A stretch of DNA of 64,000 bases from Cruorifilaria tuberocauda (lineage: Eukaryota > Nematoda > Chromadorea > Rhabditida > Onchocercidae), in the NCBI GenBank assembly GCA_013365365.1, contig JABVXU010000045.1, positions 186,001 through 250,000 of the forward strand, read 5' to 3'. The position numbers and the translations under genes are program-made. The notes below the pieces were generated by a model. It saw nothing but the letters and a program-made list of their open reading frames with translations, ran no database searches and was not told where the DNA came from. Below are positions 1 through 14,000 of this stretch, piece by piece (position 1 is the stretch's first letter; each line of letters begins with the position of its first letter).

Positions 1-2444
1 CGTTGATCGTATTACAGAGGAAAGATTACAATCTTTTTCAATTCAATTCTTCATTATTCAATTAAAAGTTTCAATTTCAGCGGTACAGTGGCAAACTTCT
101 TCCATATCTTTCGCGTAGTGTGTACGATATGAAGAGACATTTGGTGATATCCGCTTCAGTTGCATGGAATCACCATAGGAAAGCCTTAAAATTTCAATTC
201 TGTAGGATAGTGAGAGCAGAGAGAATAATGGAATAACTGGTTGGAAAGAAGAATTTCAACTGTTTTTCACATTATTTCTCATCCAGCTGCATTTTTTTTA
301 AATAAAAAAACCGATTACCAACAGTTTTTGAAATGGTGTTGATGCGATCAGTATCATTTGTATGTGAGCTGTCAGATCCTATCAAATTTTCGCCATTTTT
401 TTGGTTATACATTGTTCAAAATTTTGTGAAAGATGATATTTCATGAAGTTTTCACATTTTCAAATCTAAATTTCGTGGAAGTCATCAATTTCTAATTTTG
501 ATAACATCGTTTTAAAGACTTGAATGGCATCGTATCTATTTAATTAACCTTTTTTTGAACAGTAAGTATAAAGCTTATCACTCGAGTTGAAGAAAAGCAT
601 TAATTTGGAACTAATATAATTGTGAAATAATTTATCTATAACGATGTATTTCATATTTAACAATCCCAAATTAATTTAGTAGCAGTCTAATATGATATGA
701 TAATTAATAATATGTATTTCATGAAAGAAATGAAATAGGAAAATCTTTCATCATAAATGTTATAGGCCATAACGTTAAACTCATTCATTTATTCATTCAA
801 TTATTCAATAATCTTTGGATTGCGCCACAAAAAGGCGTTATTTGCGTGTTTACTGAAGACTCATTGTATTGATATGTATTTATTCATTGTTAAATGAAGA
901 ACAAAGATCTCAAATCCTCATAAAAACCACAGGAATATGTTAAAATACCAATTCGTTAGTAGAAAAAAACGTTACTGCTATCCATTTGGGTGCGACATTT
1001 GCAAATTTTTTATGTAATTATTAGCGATGATAAATTTATCTATTCGACACAAGAAAATTTGATATCTGAATCAAATAAGCAATTCTGATTCGATAATCTA
1101 AGTAACAGTTGCCTTTCACATCCAATCAAGTGCTATTCGAGGAATCAAAAAATGATTTTTCATACTATACCTGGTACAAATACGTCTAACAGAATGTGAT
1201 ACATTTATATTATCAATATTGATCATCTCCTAAGCGGTATCGCTCTGATTAGTACCATTATAGAATATCAGTCCATTATTCTATCATATCATTTGACATG
1301 CGTTTATTTTACGGTAGAGAAAAAAATTAGAATTACTGTAAAGATAATCTCTAATTTTCTACTACTCTTCATCGGTTAACATTTTTAATCAAAATTATTT
1401 TAAATTATTCACAATTTCAACAACTATTTCTTTAATAATTGAGAATATTAGTTAACCATTTCAATTTACTGGAAAATAGCCAACTTTTCAATGATATAGC
1501 TAATTTTTCTTGCAGAAATTTGGGTAGTAATTTCCATGAAGTAAAAGTGAAATGTGGAATGAGAATTAAATAAAATTATTTAATACTAATTAAAAGTTTT
1601 GATCAAAAGTTCTCTCCTTAGAAGCAGGAATGAATTATTTTCATGTCTTCTTCATCTAATTTTTCTCTAATTTCTGCAATTTCCTAAAGTAATATTCATT
1701 TTCATTATTTGAATAGTTACTTAGGTTAGTTTAAAATTTCTCAATTTCTCACTTGAAAACAATAGCAAAGATAAAAGAAGAGAAATCGGAATTGGTGTTC
1801 GATTCGATCGGTCATCAGGAAATTCGCGTCCTTCTCACTTCACAGTTGCGTTGATGTCAATGACATAACAATCTTATCGATTGAATGTTTATTCCAACTC
1901 TATTATAATTTAGTTTGATGCATTTATTGTCTTCTGCGACAAACGTGTTAGTTTCGCTCCGGTTGACGTGAAGTTAGAACTGATCCGTATTTGAGTGAAA
2001 AGACGGAAAAGAGTCCTTCGCACTTCCCCATTCATTGTATCTTTGTTCTTTCTTGTTTCAACTGATTATATTTGAAGAAAATATTTTTAAAAATCATTTT
2101 TTTTAGTTGTTTGTTATTAAATTTCTGGAATATCTTTAAAAGTCAAAGTTTATTAATAAACAAATTAAATATTTTAATATATCAAAGCTGTTGTTTGAAT
2201 GTTGATTACAATTTTTATTATAAATTATTTAACTGAAATAAGTTGAGTAATAACGTTTCAATGAGGTCTTAAGTAAACCGAATTAAAAGCAAAATTGTGA
2301 AAATATCGGTTGAAAGTTTAATTCTTGAATTGTTCTTAACAGTACTACGAATAATTGTCATTAATCATTACATGAATTAATGATTAACATTTGCAAAATT
2401 TTTATAACCTACAAATAGTAATTACTCTTTTTCAGTAATCAGCC
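1..2444. other. Intergenic or upstream region of the ced-1 gene
   Basis: This stretch is AT-rich with no open frame that looks coding on either strand. It ends at the splice acceptor just before the ced-1 start codon, so it must contain the ced-1 promoter and any outron. I see no repeat or RNA gene that I can support. Confidence 0.5.
2430..2435 (+). promoter_or_regulatory. Splice acceptor 9 nt before the ced-1 ATG (probable trans-splice site)
   Basis: A TTTCAG-type acceptor preceded by a pyrimidine run ends at 2435, and the start codon is at 2445. In nematodes this layout usually marks a spliced-leader trans-splice site or a 5' UTR intron. It supports the chosen start. The downstream paralog has the same 9-nt spacing. 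Confidence 0.55.
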
Positions 2445-5400
2445 ATGCATTATTTATTTAAATTACTGGCTATTGTTATTGCAAGTTTCATCAAACTTGT
2501 TTATTGTGAGCTGACAGGAGATAACGTGTGCACAGTACCTGTTGAGTAAGTTAATTCCTTGAAAATTAGCATTTAATTAATTTATTTGTTGTGCTGAACA
2601 ATCTTCGGAAAGTTTTCAAACTTATTTAGATAATCACATTGAAGAATTCGTATTCTTTTTCTTAAAAACTTCTCTTATTAAGATTCTCTTATTGAGAACA
2701 ACACATTCAGATGAATTTCGTCTTAATTCCTTTCAAATTATTCAAAATTATCTAAAAAACTGTATTATAATTTCTAAATGTTCATAATGGAATTTATTGA
2801 AAAAGAAATGTAATTTGAAAGAAACTTATGAGACAAAAGTTGCCATCGATTTGCTTTTTTTCAGCGATTCATCTTCTTTTCACTTTAAATAATACTAAGA
2901 ATCAATTCCGGAAAAATAATCTCGGAATATTCATCAGGAATAGAAACATTTCAATGATTTAATGTTTGAGAATTTAATAGCAAGTGGCACTTTGAAATCA
3001 AATAAATGTAAATGAAAGTTCATTATATTCAATTTTTGTAAGCTATTCTTGACTTTTTTTGGAATCACAGAATTGTTGAAAATTTTGCTCGACATAAATT
3101 TATATAGTAATGCTTAAACTCCTATTCATTTTATGAAATATGAAAGTATTTGAATACATGTGTTAATAAACATGTAATTCCCAAAAAAAAAAAAAAACGA
3201 TTAAACAAATTATTTTAGGAAAGAAGAGCTTCAGTTGAAGAAATATATTCAGAAGGTGCCATATAGGACCAAAGTTTGGTGTAACGATATTACCAAAGGC
3301 TTTAAATGCGATGAAATTAAGTAAATATTACTTATGGATCATTTCACAATGTATCAAGCAAATATTTCAGTTTAGATTCTTTTCTTAATTTCATAAAACT
3401 TCATCAAGATGTCAAATTTCAAAAATGATTTGTAAGAAATCCAGTTTGTATATTACATTGGGTTTGAGTTTTAATATATCAGAGCAGTGAGTGATCCAGC
3501 GTTTTAGATCGACCAGTTGGATCAATGGAAGCTTTAGTATATTTTTTTATTAAAGAAATGGAAATATGAGATGTGTTAAAAACTTGTTTAAATTAATTAG
3601 ATATGGTGAAAAAATATCTTATCGAACTGTGCCAAAAATTGTAACAGTGCATGTAAAGCAATGCTGTGATGGCTATACAAAAACTACTAATGACACTTGT
3701 ATCCGTAAGTTTTATCAAAGAATAATATCTTTTCTTCATAAGAATTCATGAAATACAATGCAGTAATTTAGGAAGACAATGAAAGTAACTGAATATTGAA
3801 GCAAAAGATTTAATAGTAGGGAGTTAGGTAAAGTACTAACAATTGTAACTGCGTAAAGTTCTTAGGAATAATGTCTCTATCTATAAGGAGAATCTATATT
3901 TCTTGTTATATTGATTATGACTCTTACTATTTTACTTAATAATTTATTAACATTCGTTTGTTTTAAGTATTAAAATTGACTTCCGTAATCTAGAATACAA
4001 GGTAATAAGTTAAATCAAATGCTTTTACAGTCATACGTGATATACATGATAAGTGATTCAGGTGAATTCCATTAATTATATATATTCATTAAATACAGGT
4101 AAAGTCCTTGGCATTAAATCCAGAAAATAAATCAAAGGAATGATAACAGAATAGAAACTTCTAACAAATTTTATTGAATTGTTGTAGCTTTCTGTAATCC
4201 ACCGTGCAGGAGTGGTACTTGTACAGCACCTAATGTTTGCACCTGTGATTCCGGTTTCGGAGGGCCGACATGCTCCGTAGGTTCGACTTCAAAAAATTTC
4301 ATCTATGAGAAATAGATGGGAATTTCGAACTTTCGATTCTGAATTTGCAATACTTTTTTAAAACGAAAATTGTTACGCTTATTGCAATTTCAGTTGTATT
4401 TATCAATGTCGTTGTAATGTCTATATTTTTTACAGCCTGTCCAACAGGATTCTGGGGGCCCTCTTGTTCCTTGAATTGTGATTGCGATCACGGAGCAACT
4501 TGCAACCCTATTACAGGCATTTGCTCCTGTTCTCCTGGTATTTCTTATATTGTTCTTCATATTAAGTTCCAAAAAAAATCAACGAAATTGAAATTCTATC
4601 AGCAATAAGCTGAGCTAATGCGAGGTATTTGTCAGAAAGTTTACATTTGATCTTTTAGGTTATCATGGCGAACACTGCAAGAAACCATGTAATGCGAAAC
4701 ATTGGGGTCCGAATTGTGCATTTATGTGTTTATGTCAAAATAATGGTACCTGTAATCCAATTAATGGCTCGTGCAAATGTGCACCTGGATTTTCTGGTCA
4801 ATTCTGTGTTGAAGAATGTGATGAAGTGGGAATCAATAACGTTTTCCTAATTTTCTTAACTCGATCTATTTATATGATATTGTATTCTGATTCATAAAGA
4901 CTAATCAATTAAGGGAAAACATGGACCTGATTGTATACATGACTGCAAATGTCAAAATGGCGCATATTGCAATAAAAAAGATGGTAGTTGCTTGTGCACT
5001 TCTGGATTTTCTGTCAGTTTTTTGCTTCAAACTTTTTTGGTTTATTTTGAAAAGCATAGAAATTATGATGCAAATGAGAAAAGTGAAAATTTATAATACC
5101 AAATTTAGTTCGTTTCAAATTTAATTTTTCAGCTATCGTTATTTATGGTGTTTAATTTCACCTATGTAATCTCTAATTTTTTTATTTTGTTAGAATAGTA
5201 TATCAATAATTGCATGTTATTATCATTCAGAATAAAGCAATGTTTTCAGGAGATTTTGGACTAAATTTAAATTGGTAGCCTAAATTTATGTAAAAGATAA
5301 ATCAACATGGAATTTAGGGTCGATTTTGTGAAAACAAATGTCGTAAAGGATATTACGGTGTTAATTGTACTTCGAATTGTTTCTGTTATAATGAAAATGA

Positions 5401-8400
5401 ATGCGACCCGGTAAATGGAAATTGTCATTGTGTTGGCTTTACCGGAAAGCACTGTGAAGAACCATGTCCGAAAGGCACATTTGGAAAACAAGTAAGTGTT
5501 AATTAGGTTAACGAGAGTAAGTAAAAATACTACTGCCTTTTTCATAGTTTAATCATAATGTTAATTCATTTAGTCGGAATTTAAAAATTTTTCTTTGTTG
5601 CTGATTGTTAAACGTAATCAAATTGTTATTGTAAGTTGACATTTCTGCTGAGAAATTAATTCAAATTATTTATATTTGCGATTGTCTAAGAATTTAGCGT
5701 AAACAACTTATGTTCGGTTGGTATCAAATTAATTTAACTTCTGCCAACATATGTTGTTTTTCATTGTGCGCAAAAATGCAATTGTACAAACGAAGCACGT
5801 TGCCACCCGATCACCGGAAAATGTATTTGTCAAAAAGGATTCTATGGAGAACGGTGCGATCAGAAAAGTATTGATTAAATTGATCCTCTTTCTTCATTTT
5901 TAAATTGAGTTTATTTTCTCTCATAAGATATCTTTATCGATCAATTCTTCTGTCTAATTTTTTAATCCGATAGACATCAATTGCTTTTGTCGAAATTTTT
6001 TCTCTCATTTTAATTAAATTTCCCAAATTTGTCAACATTTTCGTTTTCTATGTGATTTTTTTTGGTTAAATTTTAAAATTATAGTTTGTCAATTCAATCG
6101 TTTTGGACCAAACTGCGAGAACGAATGTGCTTGCAATGTGGAAAATACGAAATTGTAGGTTTTAAAAAATTTTATCACTGCAATTTTCCGCTCTCTCTAC
6201 TGTGCAATTTTAATTTCCATTCATACTCTGTATATGTATGATTAAATTTATTCATTTTAATTTCAGGTGTCATCCAACCACTGGTTTCTGTAGTTGTCGT
6301 GCAGGTTACACGGGAGCAGGCTGTAATTCCCCATGCCCAATATCATATTATGGTGAAAACTGTGAGATGAAATGCGAGTGTAACCTAGACACCGGTTCAC
6401 AATGTGATCCGGTTACTGGACATTGCATCTGCGCTCCTGGATATCAGGGGATTCGGTAAAGTGCTGAAGTTCATTGTGACTTTGTGATTAGAAAACTCCA
6501 AAATTTCGACATTTTCTACTGTTGAAATGTTTTGTTTTTACCAAATATTGAATTATTATCTAGTATTTTATACATTAATCTTGCAGAATTTTGAAAGTTT
6601 TTGCTTTTTTCAAAATTGTTTTTCATTTGTGATGAAAAATGTCCGGAAGGTTTATTTGGTATAAATTGTGAATCGAAATGCAATTGCAAAAATGGCGCTT
6701 CATGCGATCATCGTTTCGGTACATGCGATTGCACTGCTGGTATCTTACTTATACGAACTTCTTGTCTTGCGTAATATTAATTAACTGCAGTCCAAACATG
6801 CACCGATGCAAGCATGAGATTATAATAATTTTTCAGGAGCAAAATAATTTTAGGTTGGCGAGGACCACGGTGCGATTTATCCTGTTGGGCTGGTTACGGT
6901 AATGCAGAATGCAAAAAATGCGATTGCAAAAATGGTGCCGGTTGCGACCCATTAACCGGTGCATGCATTTGCTCGGTTGGATGGACTGGAAAAAGTTGTG
7001 AAATACCATGCAGTGAAGTTAGAGCTTAATTTTTCTCACTAAATGCACGGAAGAAATGATTCCGTTTCATAATTTACGTAGTGAAATGAAATACGTATAC
7101 TGGCGGTACGCCAGATCCACAAGTTATTTAACGATCCACCATTACTATTGCATCATTTCGAGACAATTTGCACCAGCGTTTAATTCATTTTTGTATCTGC
7201 AATCTTATTACAATTTCAGGGTTTCTATGGAATTAATTGTTCGCAAGAATGTCTGTGCCGAAATGGCGCTACGTGTGATCCAACTAATGGCGAGTGCAGT
7301 TGTACAGATGGATGGGCTGGTTAGTTTCGAATTTTGAATTTTGATAGCATAAATTTAAGAACTGATGAATTTCTATAAAACAATTTGATCACTTTCAGGA
7401 CCAGATTGCTCAGTATTATGTCCTCCGGGAGAAAAACAGAATTGCTTGAATTCATGTCCGTGTGTTCACGGAACTTGTGTAGGAGATTCCAGGAAGTGTG
7501 CTTGTCGTCCAGGATATACTGGTCCTCTATGTGACAAAGGTCAGTGCTATTTTTGTTTTACTGAAATTTTATGCAATAAGGATAAAAATTTTCGGTATTA
7601 CTATTTTGCAAGAAATTTCACGATCTTTTCATTTGAAAATTTGTTTCTCAAGAATTTTTTTTCAAGAACCCTTTGCAACAGAGAAATAGGGGTAAAAAAA
7701 TATATAACATAAGAAAAAATTTAGTATTTATTGGTCCTACAAGTACAAGTATTATTGGTACTTACAAGTTACTTAGTAGAAACTTTGCATAATTTGTTTG
7801 ATAATGATTTTGCTAGTGAAAATATCAACTGAAATGTTTCAGCCAGACCACCTAGATATCCATCAATATATGTGCTTTTAATTTGAAAGCAGCAATGTAT
7901 CCTACCGTTTGTGAATACCATTAAAAAAATAAAACAAAAAGAACGAGCAATTCCCAAAATCCAATCAAATTTATGAATCTTGATAAAAATATCCTTAATT
8001 CTTAAAGCTAAGCTACTCCGACGCTTTGAAATTGAGCATTTCTATTATTTCATTGTTTCTAGTCATCAATTAATATATCCTAATTTTTTAGAATGCCCCT
8101 TCGGTACTTATGGGAATAGATGTATAAAAAAGTGCAATTGTGGTCACGGATGTGATCCACGTACTGGTGAATGCTTGCGATGTCCAGCCGGACGAAGTGG
8201 TGTATTATGTGAGCAAAGTTGTCCGGTTGGAATGTGGGGTGAAAAGTGTATGAATCATTGCGGTTGTGCAAAAAATGCGGAATGTGATAATATCGATGGT
8301 AGCTGTCAATGTTACAACGGTTTCACCGGTGAAAAATGTAATCTAGGTATCCAAGATTACTTCCATACCTTGTATATTGCTGATCAGCTGAACTACCTTT

Positions 8401-11040
8401 CAATCAAATTTTATTGGTATTCCGTTAAAACTGGTTAAACTGCAAAAGAAAGCGTTCCGGAGTCCGGAGTGTTACAAATAACTGTCCTGTGATGATTATC
8501 AAATTTTACTGGAATTGATTGGAAAACAAATTACAGAATGTCCTCGCGGTAAATGGGGTATGAATTGTTCTCAAACATGTAATCAGTGCAAAAATAATGG
8601 TGTGTGTGATCCGGTTGATGGTGAATGTCATTGTACGCCGGGTTTCATGGGAGAAAATTGCGACTTACGTTAGTTGCTTTAAAATGTTGAAAGATTCTCT
8701 TCTCTTTGAACTTACATCGGACATATCGAAGCGATCTTACCGGACTGTGCTATTCAACTCTTTCAATACTTATACTGCTAAATATTAGCACTGTTCACGT
8801 TTATTGCAGAACTTCAGATGGTATCACTTATACTTTTATCCCGGGATATATTAATTTTATACCAGAAGTTAGATTTGAATTTTACAATTATATTTGACAG
8901 CTTGTGCAACGGGTCAGTGGGGTGTGGATTGCTTAAATGAATGCAAATGTGCAAGTGATCGCAAATTGTGCAATCCAATCACCGGTATTTGCCATTGTGC
9001 TTATGGTAATTTCTTCAATTTTTTAATGTAATCACTAAACTTGTTTAAAACTTTTGTTTGCTTTTATAAATGAAAATACATTGAATTTTCTACAGGTCTT
9101 ACGGGTGATCTGTGCAACCATTATTGTCCTGAAGGTTCATGGGGTCCAGATTGTGCTTTCCAATGCTTGTGTGAAATGGAAAATTCGAAATGTCAAGCAA
9201 CAACGGGTGCTTGCGTTTGTCATCCAGGTTTCACGGGACCAAAATGCGATCAAGGTAGATATCGAAAATTTTTGACGATACATATAAATGTTTTTCAAGA
9301 TATATAAATGTTTTCCATATATAAATGTTTGAAGATGTATAAATCTTTTTCAAGCCAAATGAAATTCCAATAAAAGTTGTTTTACAGCTTGATTTAATAG
9401 TTATCGTTTGCAGTCTGCCCTGAAGGTTTCTGGGGAGGACAGTGTAAAAATGTTTGCGATTGCGGTGATGATATTTGCGATCCGGTATTTGGTTGTTGCA
9501 ACAAAGAAAACGTCCTCTGCGGTCCTACCAGTATGAGATTTTCTTCCTCTCTTTAACTGAATTAAGCAAGAAGTCTAAGGAGGCACAAAAGAATTCGAAA
9601 AGGGATTGTAACAATTTCAACCATAAATATTTGATATGGAATTCCTGAGACAAATGAAATATTTGTTTTGTACAACTTATCTTGAAGTGTTAGGTAAAAG
9701 AGCGATGAAATTCTTCTTTCAACTTTAAATATCATGCGAGTATCACCTGTGGTATGAAACATTTAAAAATGAATTTTAGATGAAGAATGCTGAGAAAATT
9801 GGTACCTCATTATCATATATCTTCATCTTTTCCCTTTATCCACCTAAAATTTACATCACTAACTGTATAAAAAGTTCAAAAGTTAAGCTATAATCTTACC
9901 GTTACTAAAGTTGAGATTCATTTCTTTAATTTTACTTATTTCATAGTAAAAATTCAGGACTGAAATACCACCTGTCGGAAAAGCGTTACATAGCAACAAT
10001 CACCACTATCCTGCTATGCGTTTCTATTCTGCTCGCTATTTTTGTTCTCCTCGTTCTCTACTATCGACGTAAATATATGAAGGAACGTGATCCTGTTATT
10101 CCAACTATCACGTAATTTAGCTTTTTTCACTTCTATATCATGAATTAACACCTTCTGTGTGGGTTGAAGAAAAAAGTTAAAAAATGAATTAGCACAGAGC
10201 AGGTTAGTTAAAGTCACATCTCGAATTGATCGCTTCTTCAACCAGATTTATCAAGTATAGTCGGAAAAATTGTACAACGACACTTTGTGCTTCCATATAT
10301 TTCAATGTGTCATTCATAAAAATCATCTAAAGAAAAAAGAAATAGCGAAGCAATTAATTAATGATTTCAGTTACCATCCAAAGGTGATAAATAACAAATC
10401 GCCGTCAATGAGAAATGAATTCAACAATCCGCTTTATAAAAGGACTGCAAAGAGCGAAGAGTTTGCGGGAAAGAGTAATTAATTAAAACAATCCGAATCA
10501 CTTCAAAATATAACATTTAATCTTCAATTTATCAAAATATAACATTTAATTTTCAATTTATTTAAATAATTTGGAATAAAAATATTGTTTAGGTGATAGT
10601 TTTCCGATCAATTTAGTTCACTTTCGTTTAGTTTACCAGTTTACTTTCAACTCCTTACTTCTTTGTTTACTTTAACCATTTGTGGAAGTACAAGACATTT
10701 TCTTTTCTATGTTATATTCAGCTGGTTGCGCCAAGTTCGACAATGCTTACACAGAAATCGATTTATCACACGGCGATAAAAATACCGGAAATTCTGAAAA
10801 ATGTAAGTTATAACGCGTAAAATTAACTTTTTGGCCTTATACATAATTATAATGTCAAAAATTGTGCCTCTTTAAATAGTATTCTCTTCATCCTTTTTCC
10901 TATTCGAAATTCAATTCGTGAAATAATTAGATATTAAATTTCAATTTTGTTTTCAAATATTTGATCATAATTGATTTATATGTTTTACTTCAGATATTTC
11001 TGACTATGAAATACCGAATAGCACAATAAAAGAAAAGTAA
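2445..11040 (+). CDS. ced-1: CED-1/MEGF10/Draper-type engulfment receptor
   Basis: Predicted type I cell-surface receptor for engulfing apoptotic cells. Exons: 2445-2545, 3219-3320, 3601-3704, 4188-4280, 4436-4537, 4659-4825, 4914-5012, 5318-5491, 5765-5867, 6085-6154, 6267-6455, 6627-6739, 6854-7017, 7220-7319, 7399-7539, 8092-8346, 8537-8668, 8901-9005, 9096-9254, 9414-9530, 9958-10111, 10371-10474, 10722-10802, 10994-11040. The total is 991 aa, against about 1,100 for C. elegans CED-1 as I recall it. Residues 1-21 are a signal peptide; 29-102 are an EMI domain with the CCxGY motif; 103-863 are EGF/laminin-type repeats (CPxGxWGxxC patterns); 875-898 span the membrane. The tail has NPLY (934-937), the type of motif bound by CED-6/GULP PTB domains, plus YTEI (959-962) and YEIP (981-984). 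Exons 9 and 12 lack an AG acceptor, exon 4 uses a GTTCGA donor, and exon 7 a TTAAG acceptor. Family assignment is firm; exact exon edges are inferred. Confidence 0.88.
9280..9355. repeat. Degenerate tandem repeat in ced-1 intron 19
   Basis: Four imperfect copies of an ATATAAATGTTTT-like unit lie in the intron after exon 19. It looks like simple local duplication with no evident function. Confidence 0.5.
10503..10560. repeat. 29-nt direct tandem duplication in ced-1 intron 22
   Basis: Units 10503-10531 and 10532-10560 are identical except for one C/T difference. This is a recent local duplication within an intron. Confidence 0.8.
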
Positions 11041-14000
11041 GCCTTCAGTGGAGAATTTTCGAAATTTGAATTTATAAAGTTTCCTACTTATATTGTAGTC
11101 AATTCATTTGCTCTTTCATATGCAGTCTTTATTATTGTTCACTTTTTATTTATTTTGAAGCATAGATATTTCGAGCAATTTTTCCAAGATATTTAAGCAA
11201 GGTTTAAATTCTTTTAAGAATCAATGTTACTATTTTTTGCATAGCGTAAATATTCAAATTCTCATTTTTTAAAACAATATTTAAATATATAATTTTATTA
11301 TAATTGAATTACGTGTTTCATTACGTCTTAATGCAATCAATTACTTCATGAAATACGCGATTCCGTGAACTTTCGGCGACCGTGAACTTTCGAGTTTTTT
11401 AATTTACTTCATCTTGACGAATTATATGTCTTTTATATTATAAGGACACAACTTTCTACAAATGCCTAATAGTTGGAACTATCTCGCAATGAATTTATTA
11501 GTAACAGTGTGACTGATGATTGTTGCCGATTTATATAAAATATTTCCTGAATTTTACAAGCCAAATTACTCAATCAATTTATCAGTTGTAATCTTTCATT
11601 TAAATTTAATAGAGCTAATCATATTGAGTCTGGTAGTAATCTACCAAACCTAAATATAGATAACAAATGAAATATGAAAAGTTATAGTCTCATTTCTGCT
11701 GGGAATTTCTACTATGCAAATAATTTCAATTGAACAGAGGGATTTTTTGCAATGATTCTATCGCTACTTCTTCGAATTATCATTTGCACCTAATCAAATA
11801 CCAGTGAAGATTTGAATTATCGATGGTTCTACAAAGATATATCAAATAAATGATTGAAAACTCATTTTTGCACTTGCTTTCTTTCTTCTCTTAACCGATT
11901 GTCCATTGTTAGTTTTCTTATGCATAACCAATAAATGCGATTGTTTTCATTTCAATACGTCCCGAGCTTTACTGAATCATTGTGTGTGTGTGTCTGCTAC
12001 ATCTAATATAAAAACTTTTCTCGATGGTTTTAGCATATATCACAGTTATGGTGCAAACGATAAGCATTGAAGCTCATCACAATGTTAGCGTTCTAACAAA
12101 ATTGATTTAAACCAACGAACTGTGCACTTTTCTGAAAAGATATGGAGGAAGCCTATCACTTCCACTTCTCTTCTACCACTTTCATTCTCCTTTAAAATTA
12201 TTTCAAAAATGTATCATTTTTATCATGTTGAATGACGAATGATTTGGATAATCACAAGTTCAATAGTTAATTAATTATGTTTTCCTTTGTATTTTTTTTC
12301 TGAATTCATATGAATATTTGTGGTTTACAGTATTTTTCCGCTTTTTTCGTAGTAAACTGACTTTAGCAATTAATGACTTTATCAACCGAATTGTCTATCT
12401 TTTTTGGTTACCAACAAATATACAATACAGTATTGTAAATTGTTGTAATCAGAAATTTCAATTAAATAATGCTACAGTGGTTATGGTAGTACCGTTACAA
12501 TAAGTATAACTAATCTTGTAAACTTTATCTGCATTATGGATTTGATTTCAAAATTATCACATTTACCATTGCGTTAGCTTCTGAAGTCAAATCTGTAAAT
12601 CTTAGAAAATTTCTTTCTCATTCATTGCACTCAGCAATTGATGTTCTTCTCACTGATTCAAAATTACAAAATGTTTCTTATTCTTGATCTAAAAAATTTC
12701 TGATGATTTTTAATTTTGACAGTCTTTATTACCAGAAAAATTGAAGTGTTTAGCAATATCCTTGCATTTGGCGGCTAAAATACTTAAAATTAATCAGTAA
12801 GTTATCATGTTGGCAACTTAATCTGAGAAAACTTATTATTCCATTTGCTTACTTAGCTTTCCGACTAAATTTTTTCATTTTGAAATCCGGCAAATATTCC
12901 GATATAGGATGAAGAAGAATTGGATTGAACGGATCAGTAGCAGTTGACTCTATCCTCGTCGGATTTTCATCATAAATTTTTTCCTGCTTTTATACCGGTA
13001 TGAGTGCCAAATAAAATTTTGCCAAATTATTTTCCCATTCACACAATACCTGAAGAAGCGTATATATCTTCATAGGAAATCGGTTTCATGATATTTATTG
13101 AAAATTACCTTACTCTTTCCAATAGTATTGAATGAAGTATTTAATTTATTTTAATTTAAAACTATTTGCTTTTACTATCCAACATACTACAGGCAAATTT
13201 TACAAAATCGAAAAATTGAAGCGCTTATAGCAAGTTAGTTGAAGTTGAAGTTTTACTATTTGTGAAAATAATTTCGATATAATTTCTTGTGATTTTTATG
13301 ACCTACTTTGAATGAATTACGAAAATAAATTGGATGAAATATTGGATTCCCATCCTCTAATGCTAAGGCTAAATATTCCGTATGTGACATCGGTAATTTA
13401 ATTTTAATCTATCAAAAAAAGAAAAGATTTCTTCAAGAAAGAAATTTTAAAATAATTTGAAGTTAGAAGTTCAAGATATTTCTTTTCATCCGTTTTAGAA
13501 AAGAATTTACCAATCGCAAGCTCGATATCAATGTTCAAAGCATTATCTCTCTTCCAACTTTTATCATCCATCCATTTTTTTTTTTAATTTTGCGTTAAAT
13601 TTGCCAGTCATCACAATTTTTTGGCTTGTTTACCTAAGTTTACATAAGCTGAACTGAAGCACTTACCTTTGACCTTACACTTTTTTGTTTTGTGAATAAG
13701 TAAAAACAAATTTCTCATCTCATCTTCTTAACAATTAATGCACGTTAAAAACTGTCTATCATTTTTAATTAGCATCATTTTGATTTCTAAATTTCTGATT
13801 TCTCCATTATTTCCGTACTGAGAAAAAGAAACTCATTTCAATTCTATTAATTGCTATTTCCACATTACCTTCTCTTTTTATCCTTCCACTTTAAATCACT
13901 CACTTTCACTTTCCTGTTTTTTCTTATTCAATATTTGAGTTTATAAATTATTGACCTTCTTTCCTTTTCTCTGCTCTCCATTTTTTGCTAACTCTTCTTT

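Noticed and set aside
4345..4608. Long plus-strand frame starting with a hydrophobic segment before an EGF module
   Set aside because: The hydrophobic part is translated intron; the real exon begins after the ACAG acceptor at 4435.
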